Shown here: one piece after another, positions 8,152-16,262 of the stretch
Layout of the letters: every line of letters starts with the position of its first letter
How positions within the stretch are numbered: the stretch's first letter is position 1
Origin: Bifidobacterium vansinderenii
Lineage (GTDB): Bacteria > Actinomycetota > Actinomycetes > Actinomycetales > Bifidobacteriaceae
DNA length: 64,000 bases
Assembly (NCBI RefSeq): GCF_002234915.1
Contig: NZ_NEWD01000028.1
Coordinates: 51,356-115,355, forward strand
Direction: 5' to 3'
Notes under the pieces: model-generated
The model's database searches: none
What the model was told of the DNA's origin: nothing
What the model saw: the letters and a program-made list of their open reading frames with translations, nothing else
Made by a program: the position numbers and the translations under genes

Positions 8152-9495
8152 TCACCGCTCACGCAGGTCCACATCCACGCGCTCGCTCGATTCGGTCTCC
8201 ACGAGCGGGAATCCGAGGAACTCCCCCTCGCGCCGCACCACGCCGGACACGGTGATGTCACGGCCATGCCGCACGTATACGGTGGGGATGTCGTGCTCGT
8301 AGACGTCACGCACGCTCGGCTGCTCGTCGAACACGTCGGGCTTCTGCGTGCCCTGCACACGCTGGGTGAGATGCAGGTCGGAGATGTCGACGTTCTCGAT
8401 TACGGCGTTCTCCTCGCCGGCGATGAATACGCCCGACTCGCAGGTCATGTAAATATGGTCGAACGTGATGTCGCGGATCACGCCCGGCAGCGGCGACGAC
8501 GGGGTGACGCGCGGCGTCGCGGAGATGAAGATCGGCTCGCCCTTGCCCCACCAGCGCGGCGCGAACTCGCGCTGCGGGCAGTCGGCGTAATGCCGGGTGT
8601 TGCCGGAGACGTGATGCACATGGATGTCCTCGACGGTCGCACCGTCTCGCACCCAGATGCCCACGCCGCGCGAGCAGTCGCGGAACACGCAGTCGGAGAG
8701 CACCACGTGGCGGATCGCGTTCGCGGTCTCGGTGCCGATCTTCAGCGCGGAGTCGTGCGAATACAGCACGCAGTTGGAGATCACAACGTTTTCGCATGCG
8801 CCGTATTTGGCGGCCATGGGCGGGGTGTTCTTCACAACGATCGCGTCGTCGCCGCCCTTGACGATGCAGTTGGTGATCGTCACGTCCTGGCAGGTGTCGG
8901 GGTCGATGCCGTCGTTGTTGGCGCCGCGCACGTCGTTGAGGATGCGCACGCCGTCGACGATCACATGCCGGCAGCCGGCCATGTGCAGGGTCCAGAACGC
9001 GGCGTCGCGGAAGGTGACGTCGCGCACGGTGAGGTTCTCCACGTCCTCGAAGAACGTGGTGCGCGGGCGCTCCCACGCGGGGGTGCGCACGTTCTTGGGA
9101 CATTCGTGCAGGCCGCCGTCCGCGTCGTCGTCATAGAACACCTTGTCGCCCTGGCCGTAGATGGTGCCGTGGCCCTCGATGGTGATGTTCTCGGCGTGGC
9201 GGGCGAACAGGAAGCAGCCACCGGTCCAGCCGGCGTTCTCAGTGTCGTCGTCGAATTCGGCCGCGAAGTCGATGCCGTCGGCGAGGTCGAGGCTGCCGAT
9301 CAGCCATGCGCCGGTGGCCAGATGCAGGGTGACGTTGCTTTTGAGTACCAGTGCGCCGGTGAGGAACCGGCCGGTCGGGACGATCACGCGGCCGCCGCCG
9401 GCCTCATGCGCGGCATCGATCGCCTTCTGGATAGCTTCGCGGTTGTTGGTTTCGCCATCGGCGATGGCGCCGTAGTCGGTGATCAGATAGGTCAT
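8152..9495 (-). CDS. Divergent GH28-family beta-helix glycosidase
   Basis: This 447-residue right-handed parallel beta-helix protein is related to GH28 polygalacturonases. The N-terminus has the usual DYGAIADGETNNREAIQKAI block. The three catalytic Asp positions are kept, in NNDGIDPD and GGDDAIVVK (about residues 200-225). The His of the GHG motif is shifted or lost (SHDSALKIGTE), and the RIK motif reads GIWVRDG, so both basic substrate-binding residues are missing. The enzyme probably still hydrolyses an inverted glycosidic bond but accepts a different sugar from a canonical exo-galacturonidase. AAGGAG lies 8 nt before the ATG. It heads an operon with the unrecognised protein and an SGNH esterase and lacks a signal peptide. 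Confidence 0.85.
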   Translation of the reverse strand: MTYLITDYGAIADGETNNREAIQKAIDAAHEAGGGRVIVPTGRFLTGALVLKSNVTLHLATGAWLIGSLDLADGIDFAAEFDDDTENAGWTGGCFLFARHAENITIEGHGTIYGQGDKVFYDDDADGGLHECPKNVRTPAWERPRTTFFEDVENLTVRDVTFRDAAFWTLHMAGCRHVIVDGVRILNDVRGANNDGIDPDTCQDVTITNCIVKGGDDAIVVKNTPPMAAKYGACENVVISNCVLYSHDSALKIGTETANAIRHVVLSDCVFRDCSRGVGIWVRDGATVEDIHVHHVSGNTRHYADCPQREFAPRWWGKGEPIFISATPRVTPSSPLPGVIRDITFDHIYMTCESGVFIAGEENAVIENVDISDLHLTQRVQGTQKPDVFDEQPSVRDVYEHDIPTVYVRHGRDITVSGVVRREGEFLGFPLVETESSERVDVDLRER

Positions 9496-9829
9496 GTCGT
9501 GTTCTCCTTTGAAGTAATGACATCGTTGACAATCAGTGATTGCGATCATACCGACCGAAGTTCCTGCATACCGCGCATCCGACGGTTTTTGCAATTTTGC
9601 AATGCCTAGGGACCACCACCCGCCATGCCCGCTCCCGCATGGCCGGTCTCGGGAACACGGTGGAGGAAATGGTTCGAGATGACATGGGACCGGTAAAAAG
9701 GCATAAAAAAATCCCGCCGCTGTGGCGAGACCTCGATAGGCGTTTGGTTTGCGGCTCATCGCCGCGGGGAAGGTGGAGTACGGACGCCTTTGGCCGTATT
9801 ACCTTGTTCGTGCTGATCTACTCAGCGGA
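9496..9829. other. Intergenic region upstream of the divergent GH28 operon
   Basis: No supportable gene is present in these 334 bases. They should hold the promoter of the GH28 operon and the 3' end of the small upstream gene. I see only a short GCGGC-TCATC-GCCGC hairpin at 9751-9765 and a weak TACGG/CCGTA pair at 9779-9798; neither has a T-run that would make a convincing terminator. Confidence 0.5.
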
Positions 9830-9961
9830 TCACTTGTCCTGATCGGCAAGGATCTCGTGGCCGAGCTCGGTCATGGTCTTGGCCATGGAGTCGTTCATGT
9901 AGGCCATGTCAGCGAAACCAGCCATGGCGAGACCGCGCATCATGTTCTTCTTGAAGGACAT
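9830..9961 (-). CDS. Small hypothetical protein, 43 residues
   Basis: The 43-residue product starts MSFKKNMMRGLAMAGFADM and ends in an acidic segment. It is Met-rich, with a basic N-terminus and an amphipathic rather than clearly membrane-spanning helix. A GAGG site 8 nt before the ATG is well placed, which argues that this is a real gene and not a chance frame; a longer start at 10036 has no such site. It stands alone between the GH28 operon and the GPH transporter genes. I do not recognise the family and assign no function. Similar Met-rich mini-proteins are a recurring class in bifidobacteria, as far as I recall. Confidence 0.6.
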   Translation of the reverse strand: MSFKKNMMRGLAMAGFADMAYMNDSMAKTMTELGHEILADQDK

Positions 9962-10427
9962 CGTAATTACCTCTTTCTTTGCTTGGCATCGGCGTTGCCG
10001 TCGATGTTGTTGTTGATCATCATCTCGTGATGACACTCAACAATATAGAGCTATTCAGTGGTAACTGCGTAAAAAGTATCCATCATTTGCCCAAGTCGGC
10101 AATAATCGGCAGACGCTTGTGCTTCCGCGCGCAAGAAATGGTAGAAAATGTGACCTTTTAGAGAGCACTCAGAACTCGGAGATTGCTAAATCCGAACCCT
10201 GAAATTCCGCGGCTCCGTTTTTGCAATCTTCAAGTTCTGACGTGCCTCCCAAGTAGCCCACGCCCAATACGCACATATCCTCACACATTTCAGGCGAAAT
10301 GCACCATCATGGCACAAACGAAGCGGTGGCCCGTCGACGATTGTCATCAGGCCACCGCTCGGATCCCCGAGACGCAAGCGTCAGGTGCGCCTGCGCCGCC
10401 TATCGGAGAAAATCCGCCGTATCGCCG
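9962..10427. other. Intergenic region with terminator and small-gene promoter
   Basis: These 466 bases contain no gene I can support. The part near 10314-10359 is the terminator of the GPH transporter gene. The AT-rich stretch at about 10040-10200 should carry the promoter of the 43-residue protein gene. Confidence 0.5.
10314..10359 (-). terminator. Rho-independent terminator of the first GPH transporter gene
   Basis: AGCGGTGGCC (10322-10331) pairs perfectly with GGCCACCGCT (10350-10359), and on the minus strand the stem is followed by TTCGTTTG. It lies about 70 nt after the transporter stop. Confidence 0.65.
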
Positions 10428-11843
10428 TCAGGCCTCGAGCTTGGCGCGATCCTCGGCGAGGATACGCTCGGTCTCGGCAATCTCCTTCTTGCCCAGCGGG
10501 TACCAGAAGGCCAGAATCAGGGCCGCGATGCCGAGGCACACCACCGGCAGCAGCGTGGCCAGAGCGTACACACCCTGCACGGTGCCGGCGGACTGGACCA
10601 CCGCATGGCCTGCGGTGCTGGACTGGTAGCCGATGAGTCCCAGCAGGATGCCGCTGATGCCGTTCGACGCCGCCTGGCCCATCTTGCGCGCCCAGGAGTT
10701 CAGACCGTAGATCGTACCGTCCTCACGGATCTTCGTGATGGCCTGATGATGGTCGATGACATCGGTGATGAACGCCCACACCATCAGGTTGAAGTAGCCC
10801 GCGCCGATCGCACCGAAGAACATGAGCACCAGGTACACACGCCAGTCGGTCAGATGCACGAAGTACATGATGCCGTAGATCACCACGGCGAACACGAGCG
10901 TGACGACGGCGGATTCGCGCTTGCCGAACTTCTTGGCGATGCCGGTGGCGAACGGCGCGAGCACAAGCACGGTGATGTAGTTGAACATGACCGCGATGGC
11001 CATGCCGGTCTTGTTGTGGAAGTAGGTGTCGAACAGGTAGGTCTGGTTGATCGAGGCGAGCTGCTGGTTGATCACCACGAAGAAGTCGGTCACGATCAGG
11101 GCAAGCAGGGCGCGATCCTTGAACATGGAGGTGACCATCTTCTTGGCGTCGAGCTTGCGGCCGGCCTGCACGTTGGTGCGCTCGGTGGTGCAGCGGACGG
11201 TGATCTCGTAGGAGATCCACGCCAGGATGCCGCACACAATGGCGATGATGAAGAATCGCGTACCGGAGAGCACCTGCTCGCCCGCGGCGTTGGTCTCGTA
11301 CATGAACAGCGGGATCGTGTAGCCGGTCAGGGCGCCCGCGATGGCGGAACCGGTGGAGCGGAACGTGGAGAGCGATGCGCGCTCGTCGGACTTGGCGCTC
11401 AGCGCGGAGGCGAGCGCGCCGTACGGGATGTTCACGGTCGACAGGAACACGTTGAACAGCACGTAGGTCACGGCGATGTACGCCACCTTGGCCGGCAGCG
11501 CCCATCCGGCCACCACGGGCAGGAACAGCATGATCGCCACGATGATGAACGGGTAGCGGAAGCGGCGAATCCACGGACGGAAGCGGCCCTCGCCCGGCTT
11601 CGCGACGCTTTCGTCTGCCTTGTTGCCCACATACACGTCAACGAACGCGTCGAAGATCTTCGTCAGCATCATGGTGATGCCCACGATGGCGGCCGGCACG
11701 CCCAGGCCGTCCGTGTAGAACTTGAGCACAAAGCCGTTGACAAGGCCAAGAATGAAGCAGTTGCCAACATCGCCGAACATGTAGCCGATCTTGTCCTTGA
11801 GACCAAATGGCGGCAATGACTGTACCTTGTCCGTTGCAGACAT
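10428..11843 (-). CDS. GPH-family sugar:cation symporter (MFS superfamily), paralogue 1
   Basis: The 471-residue product is a 12-helix transporter of the glycoside-pentoside-hexuronide family, the family of melibiose and glucuronide permeases. Key landmarks are KDKIGYMFGDVGNCFI at the N-terminus, MMLTKIFDAFVDVYVGNKAD in helix 2-loop, and RFRPWIRRFRYP after it. The C-terminus is a short charged helix (KKEIAETERILAEDRAKLEA). The ATG at 11843 follows GGGAGGA; a longer frame to 11888 lacks support. The next gene upstream (12104-13528) is a near-duplicate, so this pair arose by tandem duplication. Substrate is inferred from context to be an oligo-uronide or RG-I fragment. Confidence 0.93.
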   Translation of the reverse strand: MSATDKVQSLPPFGLKDKIGYMFGDVGNCFILGLVNGFVLKFYTDGLGVPAAIVGITMMLTKIFDAFVDVYVGNKADESVAKPGEGRFRPWIRRFRYPFIIVAIMLFLPVVAGWALPAKVAYIAVTYVLFNVFLSTVNIPYGALASALSAKSDERASLSTFRSTGSAIAGALTGYTIPLFMYETNAAGEQVLSGTRFFIIAIVCGILAWISYEITVRCTTERTNVQAGRKLDAKKMVTSMFKDRALLALIVTDFFVVINQQLASINQTYLFDTYFHNKTGMAIAVMFNYITVLVLAPFATGIAKKFGKRESAVVTLVFAVVIYGIMYFVHLTDWRVYLVLMFFGAIGAGYFNLMVWAFITDVIDHHQAITKIREDGTIYGLNSWARKMGQAASNGISGILLGLIGYQSSTAGHAVVQSAGTVQGVYALATLLPVVCLGIAALILAFWYPLGKKEIAETERILAEDRAKLEA

Positions 11844-12049
11844 GATTCCTCCCGATACGTCCTTGTATACGCATGCGCTTCCGTGCACATCGCATAATCG
11901 GATAGTTTTCTATGAGTTTCGGTTCTTCCGTGAGCCGGTACGCAACAATCTAACAGTGACGAAATTCACACATGTGGCAAAGATTATCAAAATTTGGTAA
12001 GAAACTATCCGGTTTTGACACCGCCTACGTCAGGGGAACTGCCCAAAAC

Positions 12050-12087
12050 GCCAAACGGGTCCCATCCGGGGAAACGGATGGGACCCG
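12050..12087 (-). terminator. Terminator after the second GPH transporter gene
   Basis: A perfect 13-bp stem (12056-12068 with 12075-12087) closes a 6-nt loop, 16 nt past the stop of the 12104-13528 gene, followed on the minus strand by a TTTGGCGTTTTGG tail. It separates the two transporter genes into different transcripts. Confidence 0.75.
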
Positions 12088-12103
12088 AAGGAAATCCAAA
12101 CCG

Positions 12104-13528
12104 TCAGGCCTCGGTCTTCTCGGCTTCGAGCTTGGCGCGATCCTCGGCGAGGATGCGCTCGGTCTCGGCGATCTCCTTCTTGCCCAGCGGGTACCAGAAG
12201 GCCAGAATCAAGGCAGCCACACCCAAGCACACCACCGGCAGCAGCGTGGCCAGAGCGTACACGCCGTGGACCGTGCCGGCGGACTGCGCGACGGCATGGC
12301 CGGCGCTGGACTGGTAGCCGATCACGCCGAGCAGAATGCCGCTGATGCCGTTGGATGCGGCCTGACCCATCTTGCGCGCCCAGGAGTTCAGACCGTAGAT
12401 CGTACCGTCCTCACGCAGCTTGGTGATGGCCTGATGATGGTCGATGACATCGGTGATGAACGCCCACACCATCAGGTTGAAGTAGCCCGCGCCAATGGCG
12501 CCGAAGAACATCATGACCAGATAGATGCGCCAGTCGGTGATCTGCATGAAGTACATGGCGCCGTAGATCACCACGGCGAACAGCATGGTGGCGATGGACG
12601 TCTCGCGCTTGCCGAAGCGGCGGGCGAACCTGGTGGCGAACGGCGCGAGCACGAGCACGGTGATGTAGTTGAACATCACGGCGATGGCCATGCCCTCCTT
12701 GCTGTGGAAGTAGGTGTCGAACAGGTAGGTCTGGTTAATCGAGGCGAGCTGCTGGTTGATCACCACGAAGAAGTCGGCGACGATCAGGGCAAGCAGCGCA
12801 CGGTCCTGGAACAGCGAGGTGACCATCTTCTTGGCGTCGAGCTTGCGACCGGCCTGCACGTTGGTGCGCTCGGTGGTCAGGCGCACGGTGACCTCATAGG
12901 AGCAGAATGCCAGCGTGGAGCACACGACGGCGATGAAGAAGAAGTTCCACGCGGAGATGGACTGCGTGCCGTCTGCCGCCGTGGAGTACATGAAGATCGG
13001 GATCATGTAGCCGGTGATCACGTTCGGGATGGCGGCGCCCACGGAACGGTAGGTGGACAGCGACGCGCGCTCGTCGGACTTGGCGCTCAGCGCGGAGGCG
13101 AGCGCGCCGTACGGGATGTTCACGGTCGACAGGAACACGTTGAACAGAATGTAGGTCACGGCGATGTAGGCGATCTTGGCGTTGAGCGACCAGTCCGCCA
13201 CCACGGGCAGGAACAGGAGCACGACGACGATCACGAACGGGTATCGGAATCGGCGGATCCACGGGCGGAAGCGGCCTTCGCCCGGCTTGACGGTGCTTTC
13301 GTCGGCCTTGTTGCCCACGTACACGTCGATGAAGGCGTCAAGGAATTTGGTGAGCATCATCGTGACGCCCACGATGGCCGCGGGCACGCCCAGACCATCC
13401 GTGTAGAACTTGAGTACGAAGCCGTTGACCAGGCTCAGGATGAAGCAGTTGCCGACGTCGCCGAACGCGTAGCCGATCTTGTCCCTGATACCGAATGGCG
13501 GCACCGTCTTTGGTGTACTCGTTGCCAT
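12104..13528 (-). CDS. GPH-family sugar:cation symporter (MFS superfamily), paralogue 2
   Basis: This 474-residue, 12-helix GPH symporter is very similar to the product of 10428-11843 along its whole length. Shared segments include FGDVGNCFIL, VNGFVLKFYTDGLGVPAAIV, NIPYGALASALSAKSDERAS and VWAFITDVIDHHQAITK. The differences concentrate in the loop around residues 190-230 (ITGYMIPIFMYSTAADG here), which may change substrate preference. GGGAGGA precedes the ATG at 13528. It is divergent from the GH105 gene at 13899, which links it to import of unsaturated or substituted galacturonides. Both paralogues end in the same charged helix. Confidence 0.93.
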   Translation of the reverse strand: MATSTPKTVPPFGIRDKIGYAFGDVGNCFILSLVNGFVLKFYTDGLGVPAAIVGVTMMLTKFLDAFIDVYVGNKADESTVKPGEGRFRPWIRRFRYPFVIVVVLLFLPVVADWSLNAKIAYIAVTYILFNVFLSTVNIPYGALASALSAKSDERASLSTYRSVGAAIPNVITGYMIPIFMYSTAADGTQSISAWNFFFIAVVCSTLAFCSYEVTVRLTTERTNVQAGRKLDAKKMVTSLFQDRALLALIVADFFVVINQQLASINQTYLFDTYFHSKEGMAIAVMFNYITVLVLAPFATRFARRFGKRETSIATMLFAVVIYGAMYFMQITDWRIYLVMMFFGAIGAGYFNLMVWAFITDVIDHHQAITKLREDGTIYGLNSWARKMGQAASNGISGILLGVIGYQSSAGHAVAQSAGTVHGVYALATLLPVVCLGVAALILAFWYPLGKKEIAETERILAEDRAKLEAEKTEA

Positions 13529-13898
13529 TGTTCCTCCCACTGCTGTCGTCATTCGCACACACTTCGTACGGACGACGTGTTGATTGATTTGCGGCCCCTC
13601 TCCGGGTCGATAGTGAATCTATCAGCGAGAAAACAGACAGAATGAACAAAATCTATCCAATAATGATTAGAACATGACATCTTTTGAAAGAATCTGTGAA
13701 TTTTCAACGATAACATTGCCTTGTTAGATAGCTCACAATTCACAGCTATGCGATATTGCAAAGCAATGATCTAATTTCGATAGTTTTACGTCAAGAACTG
13801 TCAATATTCTGCCTTATTCACCCCGGTCATCCTCGTAGACTGAAAACCGCAAACGTACCACAGGCATCAACGTAGATACCGGAAAAGAGGAACACACG
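13529..13898. other. Divergent promoter region between GPH transporter and GH105
   Basis: These 370 bases are AT-rich with no gene. They should carry the promoters of the transporter (minus) and GH105 (plus). The 10-mer CGATAACATT at 13708-13717 also occurs at 5474-5483 in the PL26/LacI control region; this may be a shared site or chance. Confidence 0.5.
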
Positions 13899-15005
13899 AT
13901 GACCGACGTCACCACCGACAAGCCAACACGGGAGCTCATCCAGAGCAAGATCGATCTGATGATCGACAACCTCACCACCATCAACGACACCGACGGCAAG
14001 TTCCTGCTCCGCTTCGGCGACGTGGTGGTCGATGACAAGAGCTGGAAGGTCTGGAACTGGCCGCAGGGCGTTGGCCTCTACGGCATCTACAAGAACTACA
14101 AGCTCACCGGCAACCCCAAGGCCCTCAAGGTCGTCACCGACTGGTTCAACAACGCCCTGGCCGAGGGATCCCCCTCCAAGAACGTGAACACCATGGCCCC
14201 GCTGCTCGCCATGGGATGCCTCTACGAGGACACCGGCGACACTCGCTTCTACCCCTACCTCGACCAGTGGGCCAAGTGGGCCATGGAGGACATGCCCCGC
14301 ACCACCGGCCGCGGCATGGCGCACATCACCTACGAGGACCCCCACTACGAGCAGCTGTGGGACGACACCCTGATGATGACGGTGATGCCGCTCGCCAAGA
14401 TCGGTCGACTGCTCGACCACCCCGACTACGTGGAGGAGGCCAAGTACCAGTTCCTCATCCACGCCGAGTACCTGATGGACAAGAAGACCGGCCTGTGGTT
14501 CCACGGCTGGAACTTCAACCGTCGCGACAACTACGCCGGCGCCCTGTGGGCACGCGGCAACTGCTGGATCACCATCGGCATCCCCGAGTTCATCGAGATC
14601 GCGGGACTCAAGAAGGGTGATCTGATGCGCGAATGGCTCATCACCATCCTCAACCGTCAGGTCGAGGCGCTCGCCAAGCTCCAGGACGAGTCCGGCATGT
14701 GGCACACCCTGCTCGACGATCCGAACTCCTACGTGGAGTCCTCGGCCACCGCAGGCATCGCGTACGGCATCCTCAAGGCGGTGCACCGCCGCTACATCGA
14801 CCCGAAGTACGCGGCCGTCGCCGAAAAGGCGATCAAGGCGCTGCTCGGCCAGATCGACGAGCACGGCGAAGTGCAGAACGTCTCCGTGGGCACCGGTCTG
14901 GAAGACAGCCTCGACTACTACCGTAATATCGATAAAACGGCAATGCCGTACGGTCAGTCGCTCACCGTGCTCGCCTTCACCGAATACCTCGTCTCGTTCT
15001 GCTAG
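13899..15005 (+). CDS. GH105 unsaturated rhamnogalacturonyl/galacturonyl hydrolase (YteR/YesR-like)
   Basis: The 368-residue protein is an alpha/alpha-barrel GH105 enzyme. It removes the 4,5-unsaturated galacturonate left on oligosaccharides by pectin or RG lyases, releasing 4-deoxy-5-keto-uronate. Typical segments are WNWPQGVGLYGIYKNYKLTG near residue 50, NVNTMAPLLAMG near 95, and LWDDTLMM near 155 whose Asp corresponds to the catalytic residue of YteR. Later aromatic segments (GLWFHGWNF, WARGNCW) fit the substrate pocket. GAGGA precedes the ATG. It is followed by the DhuD and DhuI genes, which process exactly its product. No signal peptide is present, so it works in the cytosol after import. 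Confidence 0.92.
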   Translation: MTDVTTDKPTRELIQSKIDLMIDNLTTINDTDGKFLLRFGDVVVDDKSWKVWNWPQGVGLYGIYKNYKLTGNPKALKVVTDWFNNALAEGSPSKNVNTMAPLLAMGCLYEDTGDTRFYPYLDQWAKWAMEDMPRTTGRGMAHITYEDPHYEQLWDDTLMMTVMPLAKIGRLLDHPDYVEEAKYQFLIHAEYLMDKKTGLWFHGWNFNRRDNYAGALWARGNCWITIGIPEFIEIAGLKKGDLMREWLITILNRQVEALAKLQDESGMWHTLLDDPNSYVESSATAGIAYGILKAVHRRYIDPKYAAVAEKAIKALLGQIDEHGEVQNVSVGTGLEDSLDYYRNIDKTAMPYGQSLTVLAFTEYLVSFC

Positions 15006-15040
15006 CTAGTCTGCGCACTACTTGCCCGAAGTTGCATCAT

Positions 15041-15076
15041 CGAGTTTTGTTGCGTAATATTCTGCAACAAAACTCG
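15041..15076. repeat. Perfect 13-bp inverted repeat between GH105 and dhuD
   Basis: CGAGTTTTGTTGC (15041-15053) and GCAACAAAACTCG (15064-15076) form a perfect stem with a 10-nt loop, 36 nt past the GH105 stop. There is no T-run after it, so it is not a classic terminator. Both arms contain the TTGTTGC/GCAACAA core of the motif seen at other promoters here, and GGCAACAG follows at 15076-15083, so it may be an operator of the dhuD promoter. Confidence 0.6.
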
Positions 15077-15201
15077 GCAACAGAATATTTGCCAATCAGT
15101 AGTATTGTTTATTCTGTAAGACAAGTATCAACGACGAACCAACAGACATCATCCAAAAACAACAACAGAACCACCAACCACCACTACAGAAAGAAGGAAA
15201 C

Positions 15202-16011
15202 ATGGCAGAAGGATTCTCCATGGACAGCTTCTCCCTCAAGGGCAAGCTCGCCCTGGTGACCGGCGCCACCTACGGCATCGGCTTCGCCATCGCATCCGCC
15301 TACGGCCAGGCCGGAGCCGAAATCGTGTTTAACGATCGCGACGAATCCAAGATCGAACAGGCCGAAAAGGACTACGCCGCCCTCGGCATCACCGCCCACG
15401 GCTACAAGTGCGACGTCACCGACGAAGACGCCGTCAACGCCATGGTCAAGGACATCAACGACAAGTACGGCGTCATCGACATCCTCGTCAACAACGCCGG
15501 CATCATCAAGCGCATCCCGATGACCGAAATGAGCGCCGCCGACTTCCGCCAGGTCGTCGACATCGACCTCAACGGCCCGTTCATCGTCTCCAAGGCCGTC
15601 ATCCCCGGCATGATCGAAAAGGGCCACGGCAAGATCATCAACATCTGCTCCATGATGAGCGAGCTCGGCCGCGAGACCGTCTCCGCCTACGCCGCCGCCA
15701 AGGGCGGACTCAAGATGCTCACCCGCAACATCTGCTCCGAGTACGGCGAAGCCAACATCCAGTGCAACGGCATCGGCCCCGGCTACATCGCCACCCCGCA
15801 GACCGCCCCGCTGCGCGAGCGCCAGGCCGACGGCTCCCGCCACCCCTTCGACCAGTTCATCATCGCCAAGACCCCCGCCGCCCGCTGGGGCACCCCCGAC
15901 GACCTCAAGGGACCGGCCGTCTTCCTCGCCTCCGACGCCTCCGACTTCGTCAACGGCCACATTCTCTACGTCGACGGTGGCATCCTCGCTTACATCGGCA
16001 AGCAGCCGTGA
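15202..16011 (+). CDS. dhuD: DhuD/KduD-type short-chain dehydrogenase (2-keto-3-deoxygluconate forming; gluconate 5-dehydrogenase-like)
   Basis: This 269-residue SDR has the cofactor motif TGATYGIG (residues 20-27), NNAG near 95, and the catalytic Ser (about 150) and YAAAK (about 163). The C-terminus FVNGHILYVDGGILAYIGKQP is shared closely with streptococcal DhuD, also annotated gluconate 5-dehydrogenase. DhuD reduces 3-deoxy-D-glycero-2,5-hexodiulosonate to 2-keto-3-deoxygluconate. Because GH105 lies just upstream and an RpiB-type DhuI just downstream, the DhuD role is favoured over gluconate oxidation. AGAAGGA precedes the ATG. The stop codon is the first base pairs of a 104-bp palindrome. 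The cofactor (NAD or NADP) cannot be told from sequence. Confidence 0.85.
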   Translation: MAEGFSMDSFSLKGKLALVTGATYGIGFAIASAYGQAGAEIVFNDRDESKIEQAEKDYAALGITAHGYKCDVTDEDAVNAMVKDINDKYGVIDILVNNAGIIKRIPMTEMSAADFRQVVDIDLNGPFIVSKAVIPGMIEKGHGKIINICSMMSELGRETVSAYAAAKGGLKMLTRNICSEYGEANIQCNGIGPGYIATPQTAPLRERQADGSRHPFDQFIIAKTPAARWGTPDDLKGPAVFLASDASDFVNGHILYVDGGILAYIGKQP

Positions 16012-16111
16012 AAATAACGACGGAGTGTTTTCGGCCTTACGGCGGGCTCGACGTACCATCCGTACGCCTTCGCCCGGCGATGGCCGAAACCACACACGTC
16101 GTTATTTTCAC
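16008..16111. repeat. 104-bp long imperfect palindrome between dhuD and dhuI
   Basis: GTGAAAATAACGACG (16008-16022) is matched exactly by CGTCGTTATTTTCAC (16097-16111). Inside, TTTCGGCC (16029-16036) pairs with GGCCGAAA (16082-16089), and a further GTAC-rich core can fold. The outer arm overlaps the dhuD stop codon. It is either an mRNA processing or attenuation structure in the operon or a MITE-like insertion. Confidence 0.75.
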
Positions 16112-16155
16112 TCCGGATGATCCGAAATACAACTAAAAATCCCCACCCCCATCAT

Positions 16156-16207
16156 GCTCCCTCCTTGGGAGGGAGCTGTTCGGCCGAAAGGGCGGACTGA
16201 GGGAGGG
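16156..16207. repeat. Dispersed intergenic repeat, copy B1
   Basis: GCTCCCTCCTTGGGAGGGAGC is followed by a TGT-hairpin and GGACTGAGGGAGGG. It has the same three-part plan as the A copies (palindrome, small hairpin, TGAGG tail) and stands between dhuD and dhuI. Confidence 0.65.
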
Positions 16208-16262
16208 AACGGCACCCAGACACTTCAATTCACCATCCAATCATCAAAGGAAACCACACATC

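Noticed and set aside
5474..13717. Shared CGATAACATT at 5474-5483 and 13708-13717 as a regulatory motif.
   Set aside because: Only two copies in AT-rich sequence without further shared context; chance cannot be excluded.
15041..15076. Inverted repeat after GH105 as a rho-independent terminator.
   Set aside because: No T-run follows on either strand; the arms contain the TTGTTGC element, so an operator is more plausible.
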